From: Streptococcus oralis
GTDB taxonomy: Bacteria; Bacillota; Bacilli; Lactobacillales; Streptococcaceae
DNA length: 64,000 nucleotides
Reading direction: 5' to 3'
Assembly (NCBI RefSeq): GCF_004127215.1
Contig: NZ_QEWJ01000001.1
Location: 1 to 64,000, forward strand
The notes under the pieces were generated by a model. The model had not been told where the DNA came from. It searched no databases and saw nothing but the letters and a program-made list of their open reading frames with translations. The position numbers and the translations under genes were made by a program. This document shows positions 44,611 to 55,050 of this stretch, in pieces. Numbering within the stretch: the stretch's first letter is position 1; each line of letters starts with the position of its first letter.

Positions 44611-44826
44611 TTAAAAAGTAATTGTTGTTGTAGATATGTCACAAAAGATTCTATTCTCATCTTCAATCACCTCCCAAACTTCTGATCGATAACCCTCATC
44701 ATCTATATCATAGTGCTGCATATAACCTAAAAATCGTTCTTTTTTATTTGAGTTACGAGGCTTGAGAATGTTTACTGCCCAGACTCCGATAAGAATGAGA
44801 ACTAAAAGTGCTATTACTATTTTCAT
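44611..44826 (-). CDS. Small single-pass membrane protein
   Basis: 71 aa: one N-terminal membrane segment (about residues 3-20, VIALLVLILIGVWAVNIL) then a polar tail with YDIDDEGYRSEVWEVIEDE. GGAGAA precedes ATG 44826, and it follows the DUF4300 lipoprotein gene by 20 bases, so they may be co-transcribed. No function recognised. Confidence 0.55.
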   Translation of the reverse strand: MKIVIALLVLILIGVWAVNILKPRNSNKKERFLGYMQHYDIDDEGYRSEVWEVIEDENRIFCDISTTTITF

Positions 44827-44846
44827 CCGATTCTCCTTTGCCTATC

Positions 44847-45722
44847 TTAATAACCTTCAACCCACTTTTCATTATCCATGATGAAAGGCTTAGCCAGTCC
44901 TTCGCCAGTGTAATCCTCATATTTGGTCAATAGATATTTGTAACAATCTTCCTTGGTCGCAAATTTAATAGCTTGATAGGGCTCTTCAAAAGTCAGTTTC
45001 TCTACAAATAAGAAACCCTCCTCAGCTGGCACTAAAACACCTACGTGACCGACAAAAAGAAACTCTCCATCCAAATTGTCATGCAAAACAACAGACAACA
45101 TTCGAGCCTTGTCATTAAATTGAAACTGGGAGAAGAATTTCTCCATCTTCTGCGCGTGAATTTTTACATCCGTCGTTGCTTCCGTCTTCACCCTAGAAAA
45201 TAGAATATCAAACTCTTCCTTATCTTTCGCATCAAAAACCTTTCCCTTATCGATAGCATCGTTATCAACGAAAAGAAGCTGATCATTCTTTTCAAGTTTT
45301 GGAATTGTGACTGAATTTTTTAAGAGGGCATAGCTATTGATACGGCAGTTGGTTCCGACAAAGTCACCCTTTTTTTGATTCCAGAGATTGCCGATTTTCT
45401 CTACATCGTATTCCGTCTTTGTAAAGGAAGTAAAATCACCACTTAAGCCAGTGGAGCCGACAGTCGCATTATAGTCCGTAACAAGATTGAAAAATGCGTC
45501 AACACTATTTGGATCCAAGTGGGCTGATAAGAGTGCTTTGACCTCTTCAGTACTGACCTGATTGTTAAGATTGGTATATGAAGCCGTCCAAGGAACTTTA
45601 TCTGAACTGGTCTGTGACTGATTTGTAGCTTCAGTCCTCGTATTATTTTGGTGACAAGCAGCCAATCCAAGTAAAAATGGCAAACACAGTCCCATGGCTA
45701 CTACTTTTCTCGTTCGTTTCAT
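44847..45722 (-). CDS. DUF4300-family lipoprotein
   Basis: 291 aa. Signal peptide with lipobox LAAC (Cys23), then a Ser/Thr/Asn-rich linker to about residue 45. The body (YTNLNNQVSTEEVKALLSAHLDP..., GTNCRINSYALLK, FVGHVGVLVP) matches the DUF4300 family of surface lipoproteins in streptococci, whose function is unknown. The Cys-His pattern (NCRINSY with later HVGVLV) is reminiscent of papain-like folds, but this is only a suspicion. GGAGAA ribosome binding site. Confidence 0.82.
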   Translation of the reverse strand: MKRTRKVVAMGLCLPFLLGLAACHQNNTRTEATNQSQTSSDKVPWTASYTNLNNQVSTEEVKALLSAHLDPNSVDAFFNLVTDYNATVGSTGLSGDFTSFTKTEYDVEKIGNLWNQKKGDFVGTNCRINSYALLKNSVTIPKLEKNDQLLFVDNDAIDKGKVFDAKDKEEFDILFSRVKTEATTDVKIHAQKMEKFFSQFQFNDKARMLSVVLHDNLDGEFLFVGHVGVLVPAEEGFLFVEKLTFEEPYQAIKFATKEDCYKYLLTKYEDYTGEGLAKPFIMDNEKWVEGY

Positions 45723-46046
45723 GCGATTCTCCTTTTTGAATTTTATAACTAGTAATTTATAACTTGAACTACATACAGCTAAGAAGAATAATTCATTCTC
45801 TACTAGAAATATGAGTAATTTGTAGAATAAGGATCTAAACCTATTAACTATATTATACTATATTAGCAAGAAAAAGACTGTAAGAATCAAAAAATTCTTA
45901 CAGTTATTTTTTTATAACAAGTGGAAGTTTTTCTGAAATTACATCCAGCCCAAAATTAATACCAAAAATTTGAAAATGATAATACTTCTAAAATTTTTGT
46001 TCGATTAATAATGGATTGACCTTTATTACTTGATTATACCAATGCA
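45723..46046. other. Gene-free gap between DUF4300 lipoprotein and RlaP-like genes
   Basis: 324 bases of AT-rich sequence. It contains the terminator at 45872-45913 and a TATAAT/ATATTATACTATA region near 45850-45865 that may give the lipoprotein a promoter with a long leader (about 120 bases). No small gene with a ribosome binding site was found. Confidence 0.5.
45872..45913. terminator. Bidirectional terminator
   Basis: ACTGTAAGAAT (45878-45888) and ATTCTTACAGT (45895-45905), flanked by GAAAAAG and TATTTTTTTAT. On - it would end the RlaP-like gene transcript. Confidence 0.82.
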
Positions 46047-46817
46047 TCATTTTCTCAATTCCTCAAGGAAAAATTGATTTGGAGCTTTCCAGTCTTTCTT
46101 TTCCTCACTAACACTTTGAACATAGGCACCAAGCTCTTGGATATTCTCTAAAATATAATCTTGAATTGACTTAATCGGATCAATTTCCATACCTTCAGGA
46201 CCGTTTATCTTAATATCAAGCAATCTTGACACATGCTCCTGCATTTGGGACGTCAGCAATTCTTTGACCAAATCATCAAATAAAATCGGCGGAATAGAAT
46301 GGTATTTTTCAATCCAACGGCAAGCCAAAATGGGACGAAGCGCATAGAAATACTTTTTAGGTTTGACCTTGTCTCCTGAAAGATACTTATTCATTTGAGT
46401 TCTTGCAGTGTTCAAGTAATGGTGGAGCATTTTTTTCTCAGAAAAATACTGGTTGGCAAGTGGACGTATGCGCTCAATAAAATCCGTTTGTTGATAAACA
46501 ATTGGTGACTGTAACCATTCAAATAGTGTAGGATTAGACTTATAAAGGAGTTTTAAAGTCTTGTCTAAATCCCAGCCACTCACATCCCAAGTATCGTCAA
46601 TCGGTAGCTCGATAACGTCACGCTGTTCATTCAAACGGAGATAAAAATCTTGCTTATGTTTGTAGATAAATCGCACATCAAAGTCACTATCAGGAGACTC
46701 AAATCCCCAAGCACGACTACCAGACTCAATAGCCCACAAAACTTTGACATCGAAATCACGCTCAATTTCTGCTAATTTTTCCGGCACCAAAACATTCATT
46801 TCTTCTTGCGTTTGCAT
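46047..46817 (-). CDS. RlaP-type nucleotidyltransferase (DNA polymerase beta superfamily)
   Basis: 256 aa. Nucleotidyltransferase core near the N-terminus: GSRAWG (33-38) and Asp45/Asp47 in SPDSDFDVRF, the metal-binding pair. Then LFEWLQSPIVY and YALRPILACRWIE, typical of the family once called YcgL/RlaP and linked to RNA repair operons in other bacteria. No RNA ligase or repair partner is near, so the substrate is unknown. Confidence 0.83.
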   Translation of the reverse strand: MQTQEEMNVLVPEKLAEIERDFDVKVLWAIESGSRAWGFESPDSDFDVRFIYKHKQDFYLRLNEQRDVIELPIDDTWDVSGWDLDKTLKLLYKSNPTLFEWLQSPIVYQQTDFIERIRPLANQYFSEKKMLHHYLNTARTQMNKYLSGDKVKPKKYFYALRPILACRWIEKYHSIPPILFDDLVKELLTSQMQEHVSRLLDIKINGPEGMEIDPIKSIQDYILENIQELGAYVQSVSEEKKDWKAPNQFFLEELRK

Positions 46818-46902
46818 AATAAAGCCTCGTCTATAATTTGAACATAAATAGTTGCTAAAATAGGAAACTAGGGGGACTGAAAGTGCATTATATCAAACTT
46901 TC

Positions 46903-46946
46903 AAAACTACTACCAAAAGAACTAATCCTTCTAGTAGCTTTTTTAG
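46903..46946 (-). terminator. Likely terminator of ribF
   Basis: On -: CTACTA ... TAGTAG with an inner AGAA/TTCT pairing, followed by TTTTG; about 20 bases after the ribF stop. The stem is imperfect. Confidence 0.5.
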
Positions 46947-46953
46947 ACGTTTT

Positions 46954-47904
46954 CTATACCTGAGACTCTTGAATGACATAATCTCCATCCTTCCAGTTCC
47001 GAGCAATCTCTTCGTCTTTCTGGAGTTGGTCTACGAGCTCTTCGACGGTGTCAAATTTGACCATATCGCGGACACGGTCTAACCAGTAGACCATGACTGT
47101 CTCACCATAAATATCATCTGAAAAGTCAAAAATATTGACTTCAAAACGTGGCTCTTCTCCATCGAAAGTAACATTTTTCCCAACGCTTGCCATACCACGA
47201 TATCTCTGACGTTGTACTTCCACATCAACTACGTAAACACCGTCTGCTGGCATATAAGTTCGATCTCTTAGGACTAGATTGGCTGTTGGGTAACCGATAG
47301 TCCGTCCACGAGCATTTCCGTGAACGACCATCCCACGAGAAGGGAGAGGTGTTCCGAGCAAGTGACCTGCCTCCCTCACATCACCATAAAGGATAGCTTG
47401 GCGAATCCGTGTAGAACTAATCTTGCCCTTTTCGTCTTCGACCGGAGGAACAATGATAATCTCTCCATCAAAATAATCCTTCAGGTCATCCGCAGTTTTC
47501 TTATCTGAACCAAACGTATAATCAAATCCTGCTACGATAATCGCTGGTTTTAAAGCTCTAACATAAGTATCAAAAAATTCTTGACCCGTTAAACTAGCAA
47601 ATTTGCTACTAAAGTCCAGTAAGAAGAGAGCCTCTACACCGTGCCACTTCATCTTGTGCTCCCGTTCCTCGTGATTGACGATGTGAAGCATGAGCTCGGG
47701 TTGGTAAGGTTGTAAGGCAAGTTTTGGCGACTCTGTAAAGGTCATCACAACAACTGGCAGATAGTCCTTCATCGAAGCCTTGCTGGCCACTTCAAAAAGT
47801 TTCTGATGTCCCTTGTGGATGCCATCAAAATAACCTAGTACAAGGACCGTTTTACCCGGTACTGCAATGTCTTTTTCGTTCTTAATAGGTACTGTTGTAA
47901 TCAT
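46954..47904 (-). CDS. ribF: Bifunctional riboflavin kinase / FAD synthetase
   Basis: 316 aa. N-terminal FAD synthetase (nucleotidyltransferase) domain with LGYFDGIHKGHQKLF and SSTRIRQAI; C-terminal riboflavin kinase domain with GRTIGYPTANL and DGVYVVDV. Phosphorylates riboflavin to FMN and adenylates FMN to FAD. FAD is needed by Lpd among others. Monocistronic between two hairpins. Confidence 0.95.
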   Translation of the reverse strand: MITTVPIKNEKDIAVPGKTVLVLGYFDGIHKGHQKLFEVASKASMKDYLPVVVMTFTESPKLALQPYQPELMLHIVNHEEREHKMKWHGVEALFLLDFSSKFASLTGQEFFDTYVRALKPAIIVAGFDYTFGSDKKTADDLKDYFDGEIIIVPPVEDEKGKISSTRIRQAILYGDVREAGHLLGTPLPSRGMVVHGNARGRTIGYPTANLVLRDRTYMPADGVYVVDVEVQRQRYRGMASVGKNVTFDGEEPRFEVNIFDFSDDIYGETVMVYWLDRVRDMVKFDTVEELVDQLQKDEEIARNWKDGDYVIQESQV

Positions 47905-48004
47905 GAAACTATTATATCATAGAGCCTGTCTTTTCGCTAAGAGGAAATCCCAAATGTCGTTTTTTGCGCCTGAACTGACCTTGATAGACAATTCAAGCTA
48001 TGAG

Positions 48005-48037
48005 TTTTTAAAAATAGCAACTCCTAAGAGATGCTAT
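48005..48037 (-). terminator. Terminator of smc
   Basis: On -: ATAGCA-N12-TGCTAT followed by TTTTTA, about 10 bases after the smc stop. Confidence 0.72.
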
Positions 48038-48047
48038 CGTTTGGTAA

Positions 48048-51000
48048 CTAGTTTACAGTTTCTTCCAAGTCTTTTAACTTAACCGAAACAATCTTTGACA
48101 CACCTGATTCTTGCATGGTAACCCCATAGATAGAATCCGCTGCCGCCATGGTCCCCTTACGATGGGTCACAACGATAAACTGACTATCCTTGTCAAAGCG
48201 GTTGAGGTAATCCCCGAAACGTTTAACATTGGCTTCGTCTAGCGCCGCCTCTACCTCGTCCAAGATAACAAAAGGAATAGTCTTGACTCGAATGATAGAG
48301 AACAACAAGGCCAGAGCCGATAGGGCTTTTTCACCACCACTCATGAGGTTGAGTGATTGGATTTTCTTACCTGGTGGTTGAACAGAAATCTCCACACCAG
48401 CTGTTAAAAGATCGCCCTCAGTTAATATCAAGTCTGCCTGACCTCCACCAAACATCTGTCTAAAGGTCACTTTAAAGGACTCACGAATAGCCTCAAAGGT
48501 TGATTTAAAGCGTTCCTTAACCTCATCATTCATCTCCGTGATGGTCTCAAGGAGTAGGTTTTTAGCAGATAAAATATCATCTCGTTGGCTATTTAAGAAA
48601 TCCAAACGATTGTGGACTTCTTCGTACTGGTCAATAGCTTCCAAATTGACTGGACCCAGTGAGCGAATAGCCTTCTCAAGATCTTTAACCTCTTGCTCTG
48701 CCAGATTGAGATTTTCCAACTCATGCGCTTTTTCTAGAGCCTCAGTATAGCTGATCTGGTACTGGTCAGTTAATTGAGCTTGTAGATAGCGCAAGCGTTC
48801 GCTGACCTTTTCTTTCTTGGCTTCAGCACGTGTTTGTTTGCGAATCCACTCCTCATTCTGCTGACGAGCCTGGTCCAAATGGCTGGCAATATCATCCAGC
48901 TGACCTTCAATATCATCCAACTCAAACTGCTTGCGAATCAAACCTTGTTGGAGGTTTGTTTTCTGAGTTTTGGCCTCTTCCGCCTGCTGACTTAGCAAAT
49001 CCGTATCAACCTTCTCAAGATTATCAACCCTTTCTTGGAGGAGACGCTGGATTTCCTCTTGTTCGATATCCAGATTATCCAGTTCCTTACCTAGGCGTTC
49101 AATATCAGTCACTTCGTACCGCTTTTGTCCTTGCAGTTCTGACTTAAGCAAGCGTGCTTGCGCTACTTGTTCCTGCAAGTTTTGATAGCGTTCTTGAATG
49201 GCGTTTTTATTCGACTTAATCTCTTCAATCTCAGCTTCTAGATTTTGCTTTTCACTCGCGATAGTAGAAAGGCGCTCTTGGCATTTTTCCTTATCCACTT
49301 GCCAATCTCCTTCAGAAAGACGATTTAGTTCCTCTTCTTGAAGTTTCCAAAGAGTTTCTAGTTCTTCGACCTGCTGACTAGTTTGCTGATAAGCGAGAGA
49401 CAAGCCTTGCTCCTGGATACGAGCTTGCTCACCCTGAGATTTGATGGCCTCTAATCTTTCTGTTAATACTGCCATCTCATCTTGCAAGGTCTTCAAAGTC
49501 GCTTCTTCTGAACGCAGACTAGCTTCTTCTTCAGCAATTTCTTTTTGTAATTGCTCCAGCTCTGGCTTGATGAAGATACTGTTATTCTGGCGATTGGCAC
49601 CACCCGCGTAGGAACCACCTGTGCGCAACTCTGTCCCATCCAGTGTCACCATACGAACCTGGTAACGAACTTGGCGAGCTGCCGTACGCGCATGTTCTAC
49701 AGTATCAAAGATAGCCGTCGTAGCTAGCAAGTTCTTGAAAATGGCTTCTAGTCTAGTATCAAAAGTAACCAACTCATCAGCCATTCCAAGGAAGCCTGGA
49801 CTTGCTGCGATAGCATCTTGGTTCTGACTAGAAATCGCACGAGCCTTGATCGTCGTCAACGGAAGGAAGGTTGCACGACCGGATCTGTTGCGCTTGAGGA
49901 AATCAATCGCCTTAGTCGCTGCGTTCTCATCTTCTACGATGATGTGCTGACTGCTTGCTCCAAGCGCAATTTCTAGGGCAGTTTGATAATGCACATCAAA
50001 AGTCAGATGCTCACTGACTGCACCAATGATCCCACCAAGACGGTCTTTTTCTTGAAGAACACTCTTAACACCCGCGTAAAAGTTGCTATGATTTCTAAGG
50101 ATATTCTCTAAACTTTGGGCTCTAGCCTGCTTGTTTTTGAGACTATCCAGACGGTCAAAGAGTTGGCTCTGCTGGGCTTGGTAAGAAACTTTCTGTTCCT
50201 CTTGCTCCTTGGCACTAGCTTGGTAGTCAGCCAATAATTTCTGAACCTGCACCTTGGCAGTTTCAAGCTCATCCTTTTGCTGACTGGCCTTTTCTTTAGC
50301 TGTAGCCAGTTGTTCTTTCAGTTTCTCAACTTGATCTGCTTGTTTTTGAGATAGCTGACGGCTGTTCTCTAGTTCATTCTCGATGCGGGTCAGTTGGTTT
50401 GAGACATCCGCTTCTTCTTGCAAAAGCGCAACAAAGCGTTCACGCAAGAGCTCGATCATCTGGTCAGGATCATCTGAAAAAGCTAGCAATTCTGCCTCTA
50501 AACGATTGAGTTCTTTGTTGTTTTCAGTTAGACTTTCCTCTAACTGTGCCAAATTCGCTTCTTTTTCTGCCTTCTCTTTACTTAGAGTCTTTCTCTTATC
50601 TTCTAAAGATGCCAAACGGGCTTGTGCTTCTTGTTGATTGAGGGCTACCTGCTCTGACTCCAGTTTAGATAGGGCTAATTTTCGCTCTAAGTCACTTATC
50701 AGATTCGTCAGATCCATCAAGATCCCTTGGTCTTTGGACATTTGAGCTTGGAGATCTTGGCGTTTCTTTTTAAGACTTTGATTTTCTTCTTCCAACTCTT
50801 CACGCTTTTGGTAGTAGCTCGTCAAAAGTTCTTGAACCTGAGTTAGTTCTTCTTCTGTTAGCTCTAGTTCTGCCTTGTTTTCCTTGATCTGAGCGACCAA
50901 AACATCCAAGTAAATGGCCTTACGTTGACCATCCAAGTCGAGAAACTTACGAGCATTCTCGGCTTGTTTTGCAAGGGGCTTGATTTGATTTTCCAACTCA

Positions 51001-51587
51001 TAGATAATGTCCTCTAAACGGTCTAGATTGTCCTGAGTTTGTTGCAGTTTGCTCTCTGTTTCTTTTCTTCGAGTTTTGTATTTCAAAACTCCTGTAGCTT
51101 CTTCAAAAATAGCTCGGCGTTCTTCAGGCTTGGAATTAAAAATCTCCTCAACCTTTCCTTGGGAAATAATAGAGAAGGAATCACGTCCCAGACCTGTATC
51201 TAAGAAAAGGTCATGTACATCACGGAGACGAACCTTTTTGCCATCAATTCGATACTCACTATCTCCACTACGATAAATATGGCGTTCTACCTTGATTTCT
51301 TGCCCCGCATCCTTGATAAAACCATCTTCATTATCCAAGGTCACTACAACAGAGGCATAATTGAGTGGTTTGCGACTTTCAGTTCCAGCAAAGATGACAT
51401 CCGGCATCTTACCACCACGAAGGCTCTTAACACTGGACTCTCCCAAGGCCCATCGCAGACTTTCTGTGATATTTGATTTTCCAGATCCATTTGGCCCAAC
51501 AACAGCTGTCACACCTTGGTCAAAGACTACCTTGGTCTTGTCAGCAAAGGACTTGAATCCCTGAATCTCAATTTCCTTTAAATACAT
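48048..51587 (-). CDS. smc: Chromosome partition protein SMC
   Basis: 1179 aa, full length. Walker A GPNGSGKS (31-38), N-terminal head, coiled coil (about 170-500), hinge (about 510-660, [22 protein letters not shown]... RTGGSYAGG), second coiled coil, C-terminal head with signature [11 protein letters not shown] and Walker [14 protein letters not shown]. It organises and segregates the chromosome with ScpA/ScpB. Overlaps the end of rnc by 10 bases, the usual rnc-smc coupling. Confidence 0.97.
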   Translation of the reverse strand: MYLKEIEIQGFKSFADKTKVVFDQGVTAVVGPNGSGKSNITESLRWALGESSVKSLRGGKMPDVIFAGTESRKPLNYASVVVTLDNEDGFIKDAGQEIKVERHIYRSGDSEYRIDGKKVRLRDVHDLFLDTGLGRDSFSIISQGKVEEIFNSKPEERRAIFEEATGVLKYKTRRKETESKLQQTQDNLDRLEDIIYELENQIKPLAKQAENARKFLDLDGQRKAIYLDVLVAQIKENKAELELTEEELTQVQELLTSYYQKREELEEENQSLKKKRQDLQAQMSKDQGILMDLTNLISDLERKLALSKLESEQVALNQQEAQARLASLEDKRKTLSKEKAEKEANLAQLEESLTENNKELNRLEAELLAFSDDPDQMIELLRERFVALLQEEADVSNQLTRIENELENSRQLSQKQADQVEKLKEQLATAKEKASQQKDELETAKVQVQKLLADYQASAKEQEEQKVSYQAQQSQLFDRLDSLKNKQARAQSLENILRNHSNFYAGVKSVLQEKDRLGGIIGAVSEHLTFDVHYQTALEIALGASSQHIIVEDENAATKAIDFLKRNRSGRATFLPLTTIKARAISSQNQDAIAASPGFLGMADELVTFDTRLEAIFKNLLATTAIFDTVEHARTAARQVRYQVRMVTLDGTELRTGGSYAGGANRQNNSIFIKPELEQLQKEIAEEEASLRSEEATLKTLQDEMAVLTERLEAIKSQGEQARIQEQGLSLAYQQTSQQVEELETLWKLQEEELNRLSEGDWQVDKEKCQERLSTIASEKQNLEAEIEEIKSNKNAIQERYQNLQEQVAQARLLKSELQGQKRYEVTDIERLGKELDNLDIEQEEIQRLLQERVDNLEKVDTDLLSQQAEEAKTQKTNLQQGLIRKQFELDDIEGQLDDIASHLDQARQQNEEWIRKQTRAEAKKEKVSERLRYLQAQLTDQYQISYTEALEKAHELENLNLAEQEVKDLEKAIRSLGPVNLEAIDQYEEVHNRLDFLNSQRDDILSAKNLLLETITEMNDEVKERFKSTFEAIRESFKVTFRQMFGGGQADLILTEGDLLTAGVEISVQPPGKKIQSLNLMSGGEKALSALALLFSIIRVKTIPFVILDEVEAALDEANVKRFGDYLNRFDKDSQFIVVTHRKGTMAAADSIYGVTMQESGVSKIVSVKLKDLEETVN

Positions 51588-52276
51588 GAATCCAGCCCCT
51601 TCTCAACGGCACTTTTTGCAGCCTCTTGCTCTGCTAATTTTTTAGAACGGCCTTGACCTTTTCCGATGCTCTTTCCTTCAACTAGAACTTCTACATCAAA
51701 AACCTTATCATGAGCAGGTCCTGTCTCAGAGATAACCTGGTAGTGAATGTCCACATCCCCATTGACCTGAAGTAACTCTTGCAGATGAGTCTTGTAATCC
51801 TTAATCATTTCAAAGTCACCTGCTTCGACCTTGGGAATCATGACCTGATAGATAAACTCTTTTACCTTAGCCACATCCTTGTCTAAAAGCAAAGCACCTA
51901 GAAAGGCTTCAAAGGCATCACCAAGAATGGTGTCACGATTGCGCCCACCAGACTTTTCTTCCCCTTTTCCCAGCTTGATAAACTGATCAAACTGGCAATC
52001 ACGCGCAAAACCAGCCAAACTTTCCTCACGGACAATCATGGCACGGAGCTTGGACAAATCACCCTCTGGTTTCTTAGGATATTTTTTATACAGGTATTCT
52101 GAAATCAATAATTGCAGAACAGCGTCTCCTAAAAATTCCAAGCGCTCATTGTGTGAAATTTTTAAGAGGCGATGCTCATTGGCATAACTCGTATGAGTAA
52201 AGGCAGTTTCCAGTAGCTTTTTATCCGCAAATTCGATTGCAAAACGCTTCTTCAGTACAGTTTGTAATTCTTTCAT
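51578..52276 (-). CDS. rnc: Ribonuclease III
   Basis: 232 aa. Signature NERLEFLGD (43-51), second acidic site DAFEAFLGA, and C-terminal double-stranded-RNA-binding domain (about 160-228, [10 protein letters not shown]... [19 protein letters not shown]). Cuts double-stranded RNA in rRNA and mRNA processing. Upstream on - is TATAAT (52311-52316). Confidence 0.96.
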   Translation of the reverse strand: MKELQTVLKKRFAIEFADKKLLETAFTHTSYANEHRLLKISHNERLEFLGDAVLQLLISEYLYKKYPKKPEGDLSKLRAMIVREESLAGFARDCQFDQFIKLGKGEEKSGGRNRDTILGDAFEAFLGALLLDKDVAKVKEFIYQVMIPKVEAGDFEMIKDYKTHLQELLQVNGDVDIHYQVISETGPAHDKVFDVEVLVEGKSIGKGQGRSKKLAEQEAAKSAVEKGLDSCI

Positions 52277-52404
52277 ACCAACCTCTTTCTAACTGATTAC
52301 AGTCTTTCTTATTATATCAAAAAAAGCCTCCTGAGTCACTTTAAAACGAGACTAAAGAAAATTTAGCTTTTTTAGAAGAAAATTTTCAATTTTAGGAAAA
52401 ATTT

Positions 52405-52432
52405 AAAGAAAAAAGCCTTATTTAAAGGCTTT
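52405..52432 (-). terminator. Terminator of tRNA-Arg
   Basis: On -: AAAGCCTT-TAAAT-AAGGCTTT followed by TTTT, 16 bases after the tRNA 3' end. Confidence 0.85.
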
Positions 52433-52447
52433 CTTAGGCTATTTACA

Positions 52448-52519
52448 TCCACCCTGAGGGAATCGAACCCCCATCTCAAGAACCGGAATCTTACGTGATA
52501 TCCATTACACTAAGGGTGG
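52448..52519 (-). tRNA. tRNA-Arg (anticodon CCG)
   Basis: 72 nt cloverleaf on -: acceptor CCACCCT/AGGGTGG with discriminator A, anticodon stem TAAGA/TCTTG with loop TTCCGGT (anticodon CCG, reads CGG), T-arm GGGGG-TTCGATT-CCCTC. The 3' CCA is not encoded. It has its own promoter and terminator between guaC and rnc. Confidence 0.95.
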
Positions 52520-52530
52520 AAACTTGTCTT

Positions 52531-52559
52531 ATTATAACAGAAATTTGCTCTAATAACAA
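52531..52559 (-). promoter_or_regulatory. Promoter of tRNA-Arg
   Basis: On -: TTGTTA (52554-52559), 17-base spacer ending in TGT, TATAAT (52531-52536), an extended -10 promoter placed 11 bases before the tRNA. Confidence 0.85.
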
Positions 52560-52586
52560 GTTTTTTATGGGTGGACTAAGCGTCCA

Positions 52587-53573
52587 TTAGTGAGATGCAT
52601 CCCCGTTCCAGATAGAGTTTTTCACGATAACATAATCAACGTGTTTGAGGTCGGCAACCTTGCGTCCACCTGCGTAGGAAATGGCACTTTGCAGATCCTG
52701 CTCCATCTCAGTAAGGGTATCTTGCAAATGCCCTTTTGCAGGAAGTAAGATGCGTTTGCCTTCCACGTTTTTATAAGCACCCTTTTGATATTGTGAAGCT
52801 GAACCATAGTATTCTTTGAACTGTTCGCCATCAACTTCAATCGTTTTCCCTGGGCTTTCGATATGTCCTGCGAATAGGGAACCAATCATGACCATGCTAG
52901 CACCGAAACGGATTGACTTAGCAATATCACCATGAGTACGAATCCCACCATCAGCAATAATCGGTTTACGCGCAGCTTTAGCACACCAGCGAAGTGCTGC
53001 CAACTGCCAACCGCCTGTACCAAAACCAGTCTTGACCTTGGTGATACAAACCTTACCAGGACCAATTCCAACCTTGGTAGCATCCGCACCAGCATTTTCC
53101 AATTCACGTACAGCTTCTGGTGTTCCCACATTTCCAGCAATGACAAAAGTATCTGGCAATTCTTTCTTGATGTGCTGAATCATTGAAATCACACTATCTG
53201 CATGACCATGAGCAATATCAATCGTGATATACTCAGGAGCATCAACCTTGAGTTGGCTAACAAAGTCATACTCATAATCCTTGACACCGACAGAAATGGA
53301 AGCAATCAGCCCTTGATCGTGCATGCGTTTGATAAAAGGAATGCGCCCCGCTTCATCAAAACGGTGCATAATGTAGAAGTATCCGCCTTTAGCCAATTGC
53401 TCTGCAACATTCTCATCCAAAATCGTCTGCATATTGGCTGGTACAACAGGTAGTTTGAAAGTGTGATTTCCAAGTGTGACACTTGTATCCGCTTCTGCAC
53501 GGCTTTTAATGACGCATTTATTAGGGATCAACTGAATATCTTCGTAATCAAAAATTGGAAATTCATTTAACAT
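52587..53573 (-). CDS. guaC: GMP reductase
   Basis: 328 aa, IMPDH/GMPR TIM barrel. Catalytic Cys176 in [12 protein letters not shown], phosphate loop [15 protein letters not shown], and N-terminal EDIQLIPNK. It reduces GMP to IMP with NADPH, balancing purine pools. Length and the Cys environment fit the GuaC2 type of Firmicutes, without CBS domains. It is preceded by a 70-base structured leader and a strong promoter. Only a weak ribosome binding site (GAG) is visible, which would suit control at the leader. Confidence 0.95.
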   Translation of the reverse strand: MLNEFPIFDYEDIQLIPNKCVIKSRAEADTSVTLGNHTFKLPVVPANMQTILDENVAEQLAKGGYFYIMHRFDEAGRIPFIKRMHDQGLIASISVGVKDYEYDFVSQLKVDAPEYITIDIAHGHADSVISMIQHIKKELPDTFVIAGNVGTPEAVRELENAGADATKVGIGPGKVCITKVKTGFGTGGWQLAALRWCAKAARKPIIADGGIRTHGDIAKSIRFGASMVMIGSLFAGHIESPGKTIEVDGEQFKEYYGSASQYQKGAYKNVEGKRILLPAKGHLQDTLTEMEQDLQSAISYAGGRKVADLKHVDYVIVKNSIWNGDASH

Positions 53574-53648
53574 ATCGATGTCTCGTTTCTTTTGTAATGA
53601 CCTACCTATGCCTTCGCATCACTACGTCTTTTCCGACGTTTCCTTAAC
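53574..53648 (-). promoter_or_regulatory. Structured 5' leader of guaC
   Basis: The transcript from the promoter below starts near 53645 and begins with GTTAAGGAAACGTCGG. It folds as ACGTC-GGAAAA-GACGT, then GTAGTGA/TCATTAC (one G-U) enclosing TGC-GAAG-GCA with a large one-sided bulge, ending just before the start codon. No terminator, so control would be on translation or stability. It does not match the purine riboswitch consensus. The first 28 bases nearly repeat a segment of the speA-upstream RNA. Confidence 0.6.
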
Positions 53649-53650
53649 TA

Positions 53651-53679
53651 ATTCTACACCAAAGTACAGATTTTGTCAA
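53651..53679 (-). promoter_or_regulatory. Promoter of guaC
   Basis: On -: TTGACA (53674-53679), 17-base spacer, TAGAAT (53651-53656). Confidence 0.9.
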
Positions 53680-53728
53680 ATAATTTCAATTATAAAATAA
53701 TAAAGTTCGGTTTTTATGGTTTTAAGAT

Positions 53729-53757
53729 AAAAAGTGAGGAGATTAGTTTCTCCCCAC
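53729..53757 (-). terminator. Terminator overlapping the mcrC stop
   Basis: On -: AAGTGGGGAGA-AACTAA-TCTCCTCACTT (one G-T) followed by TTTTT. The stop codon TAA of mcrC lies in the loop. Confidence 0.85.
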
Positions 53758-55050
53758 TTCTTTAGTAATATTCCTTTTAAAAATTTCTTCGGAGCATTCC
53801 ATCATTTCACAAAATTCATTATAAGATGAAGCCTTTTGAGGAATTTGTATAGACAATTTCTTCAACAAAGCTCCATAACCTGCTAGCTTTCCTATCTCAT
53901 TATCAACAACCTTTTGCTTGCTCGGAAAAACAAGACCAGCTTTCTCAACTTTTAAAATATAAGAATAGGAAATCAGCTGGAATAAGTCCTCACGGTTTAT
54001 TCCTTTTTCAGTATCTTCAAGTTTTTTATATTTAGCATCTAAAACTATTTTTAACTCTTTATGATAAAAATCTGGAAATACTTTTCTTTCACGGTCAGAA
54101 AATACTGAAATTCCGTCCGTCTTATCCTTATTTCGTGGATGGATGAAATCTTTTGGCAACAAGGTATAAACATACTCTTCCCAGAGCCAGGAAACATCAA
54201 AAAGAATACCATGGATTTTTTGTTCTTGATATCCTAAACCGTGTTTTTCTTGGTTTAGGATCATCAGACAAAGTTCTTGTAACTTTCTGTACTCTCTGAA
54301 ATAGGCGTGTCGGATGGATTTCGTTTTATTCATTCTGATAATCTTGGCAAAATCAGCTAATTTATAAGACGGAGTTACACGGATAATTTCAGCTATACTT
54401 TCACGATTATTATCAAGCGAAGCTCCGAAACTTTTTTGAGTCTTTATGTACTCAATCGTATGCCGAATCAATTGCATGAGTGGATTATCATAGGTGAACT
54501 CTCTCGTTGTGTAGGCAATATTTCCTATAAAAGGAACATTTCTTTTCAGATGATTTCCTACATCTATCACTCCCTTTACATGACTGTCGTTATGAGAAAA
54601 TCTCTGGTATTCCTTATAAAGACCTTTTCGAAGAGCAACTTGCAGATACTTTGGAAATAGGTAAATCAAGAACTGATAAAGTCTATCCTCTTGAGATAGG
54701 CCAACATCTAAACTAGTCAGATTGATATTGAGAACTTTTTGTAAGAGATAATGCAAAAAATGGTCGTTACTTTCATCAGAAAAACGAGAGGAAATCGTCA
54801 ATCTTTCCTGACCACATCCCAGAAAACCAATCACATTACCTGTCTTGATTTTCTGATTGACTGTTTCAAAGATTTTTTGGTCTCTTTCTAAGTCAGGAGA
54901 ATATTGTAGGTCATTTGGAAAAATGAACATACTCTCTTCTTGGGAAAGATTTGATAAAGTTCTATCAAGAAGGGCTTGACTAAGGTTAGGATATTCTGCG
55001 ACAAAGTCTTCTTTAGCAATTTTATGCTGATTATCGGTTATCCGCATCAT
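53743..55050 (-). CDS. mcrC: McrC nuclease subunit of a modification-dependent restriction system
   Basis: About 435 aa. C-terminal PD-(D/E)xK nuclease: FPDFYHKELKIVLDAKYKKLED, with the catalytic Asp and DAK. The N-terminal part (residues 1-230) is the McrB-contacting domain; the GNVIGFLGCGQERLTISSRF segment fits the family. It overlaps mcrB; starts at ATG 55050, ATG 55047 or GTG 55056 are all possible since no good ribosome binding site decides. With McrB it cuts DNA carrying modified cytosine. Confidence 0.9.
   Translation of the reverse strand: MMRITDNQHKIAKEDFVAEYPNLSQALLDRTLSNLSQEESMFIFPNDLQYSPDLERDQKIFETVNQKIKTGNVIGFLGCGQERLTISSRFSDESNDHFLHYLLQKVLNINLTSLDVGLSQEDRLYQFLIYLFPKYLQVALRKGLYKEYQRFSHNDSHVKGVIDVGNHLKRNVPFIGNIAYTTREFTYDNPLMQLIRHTIEYIKTQKSFGASLDNNRESIAEIIRVTPSYKLADFAKIIRMNKTKSIRHAYFREYRKLQELCLMILNQEKHGLGYQEQKIHGILFDVSWLWEEYVYTLLPKDFIHPRNKDKTDGISVFSDRERKVFPDFYHKELKIVLDAKYKKLEDTEKGINREDLFQLISYSYILKVEKAGLVFPSKQKVVDNEIGKLAGYGALLKKLSIQIPQKASSYNEFCEMMECSEEIFKRNITKEVGRN

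Noticed and set aside
53574-53648. Purine riboswitch before guaC
   Set aside because: The conserved core sequences of the purine aptamer and its three-way junction are not present; the stems seen are different.
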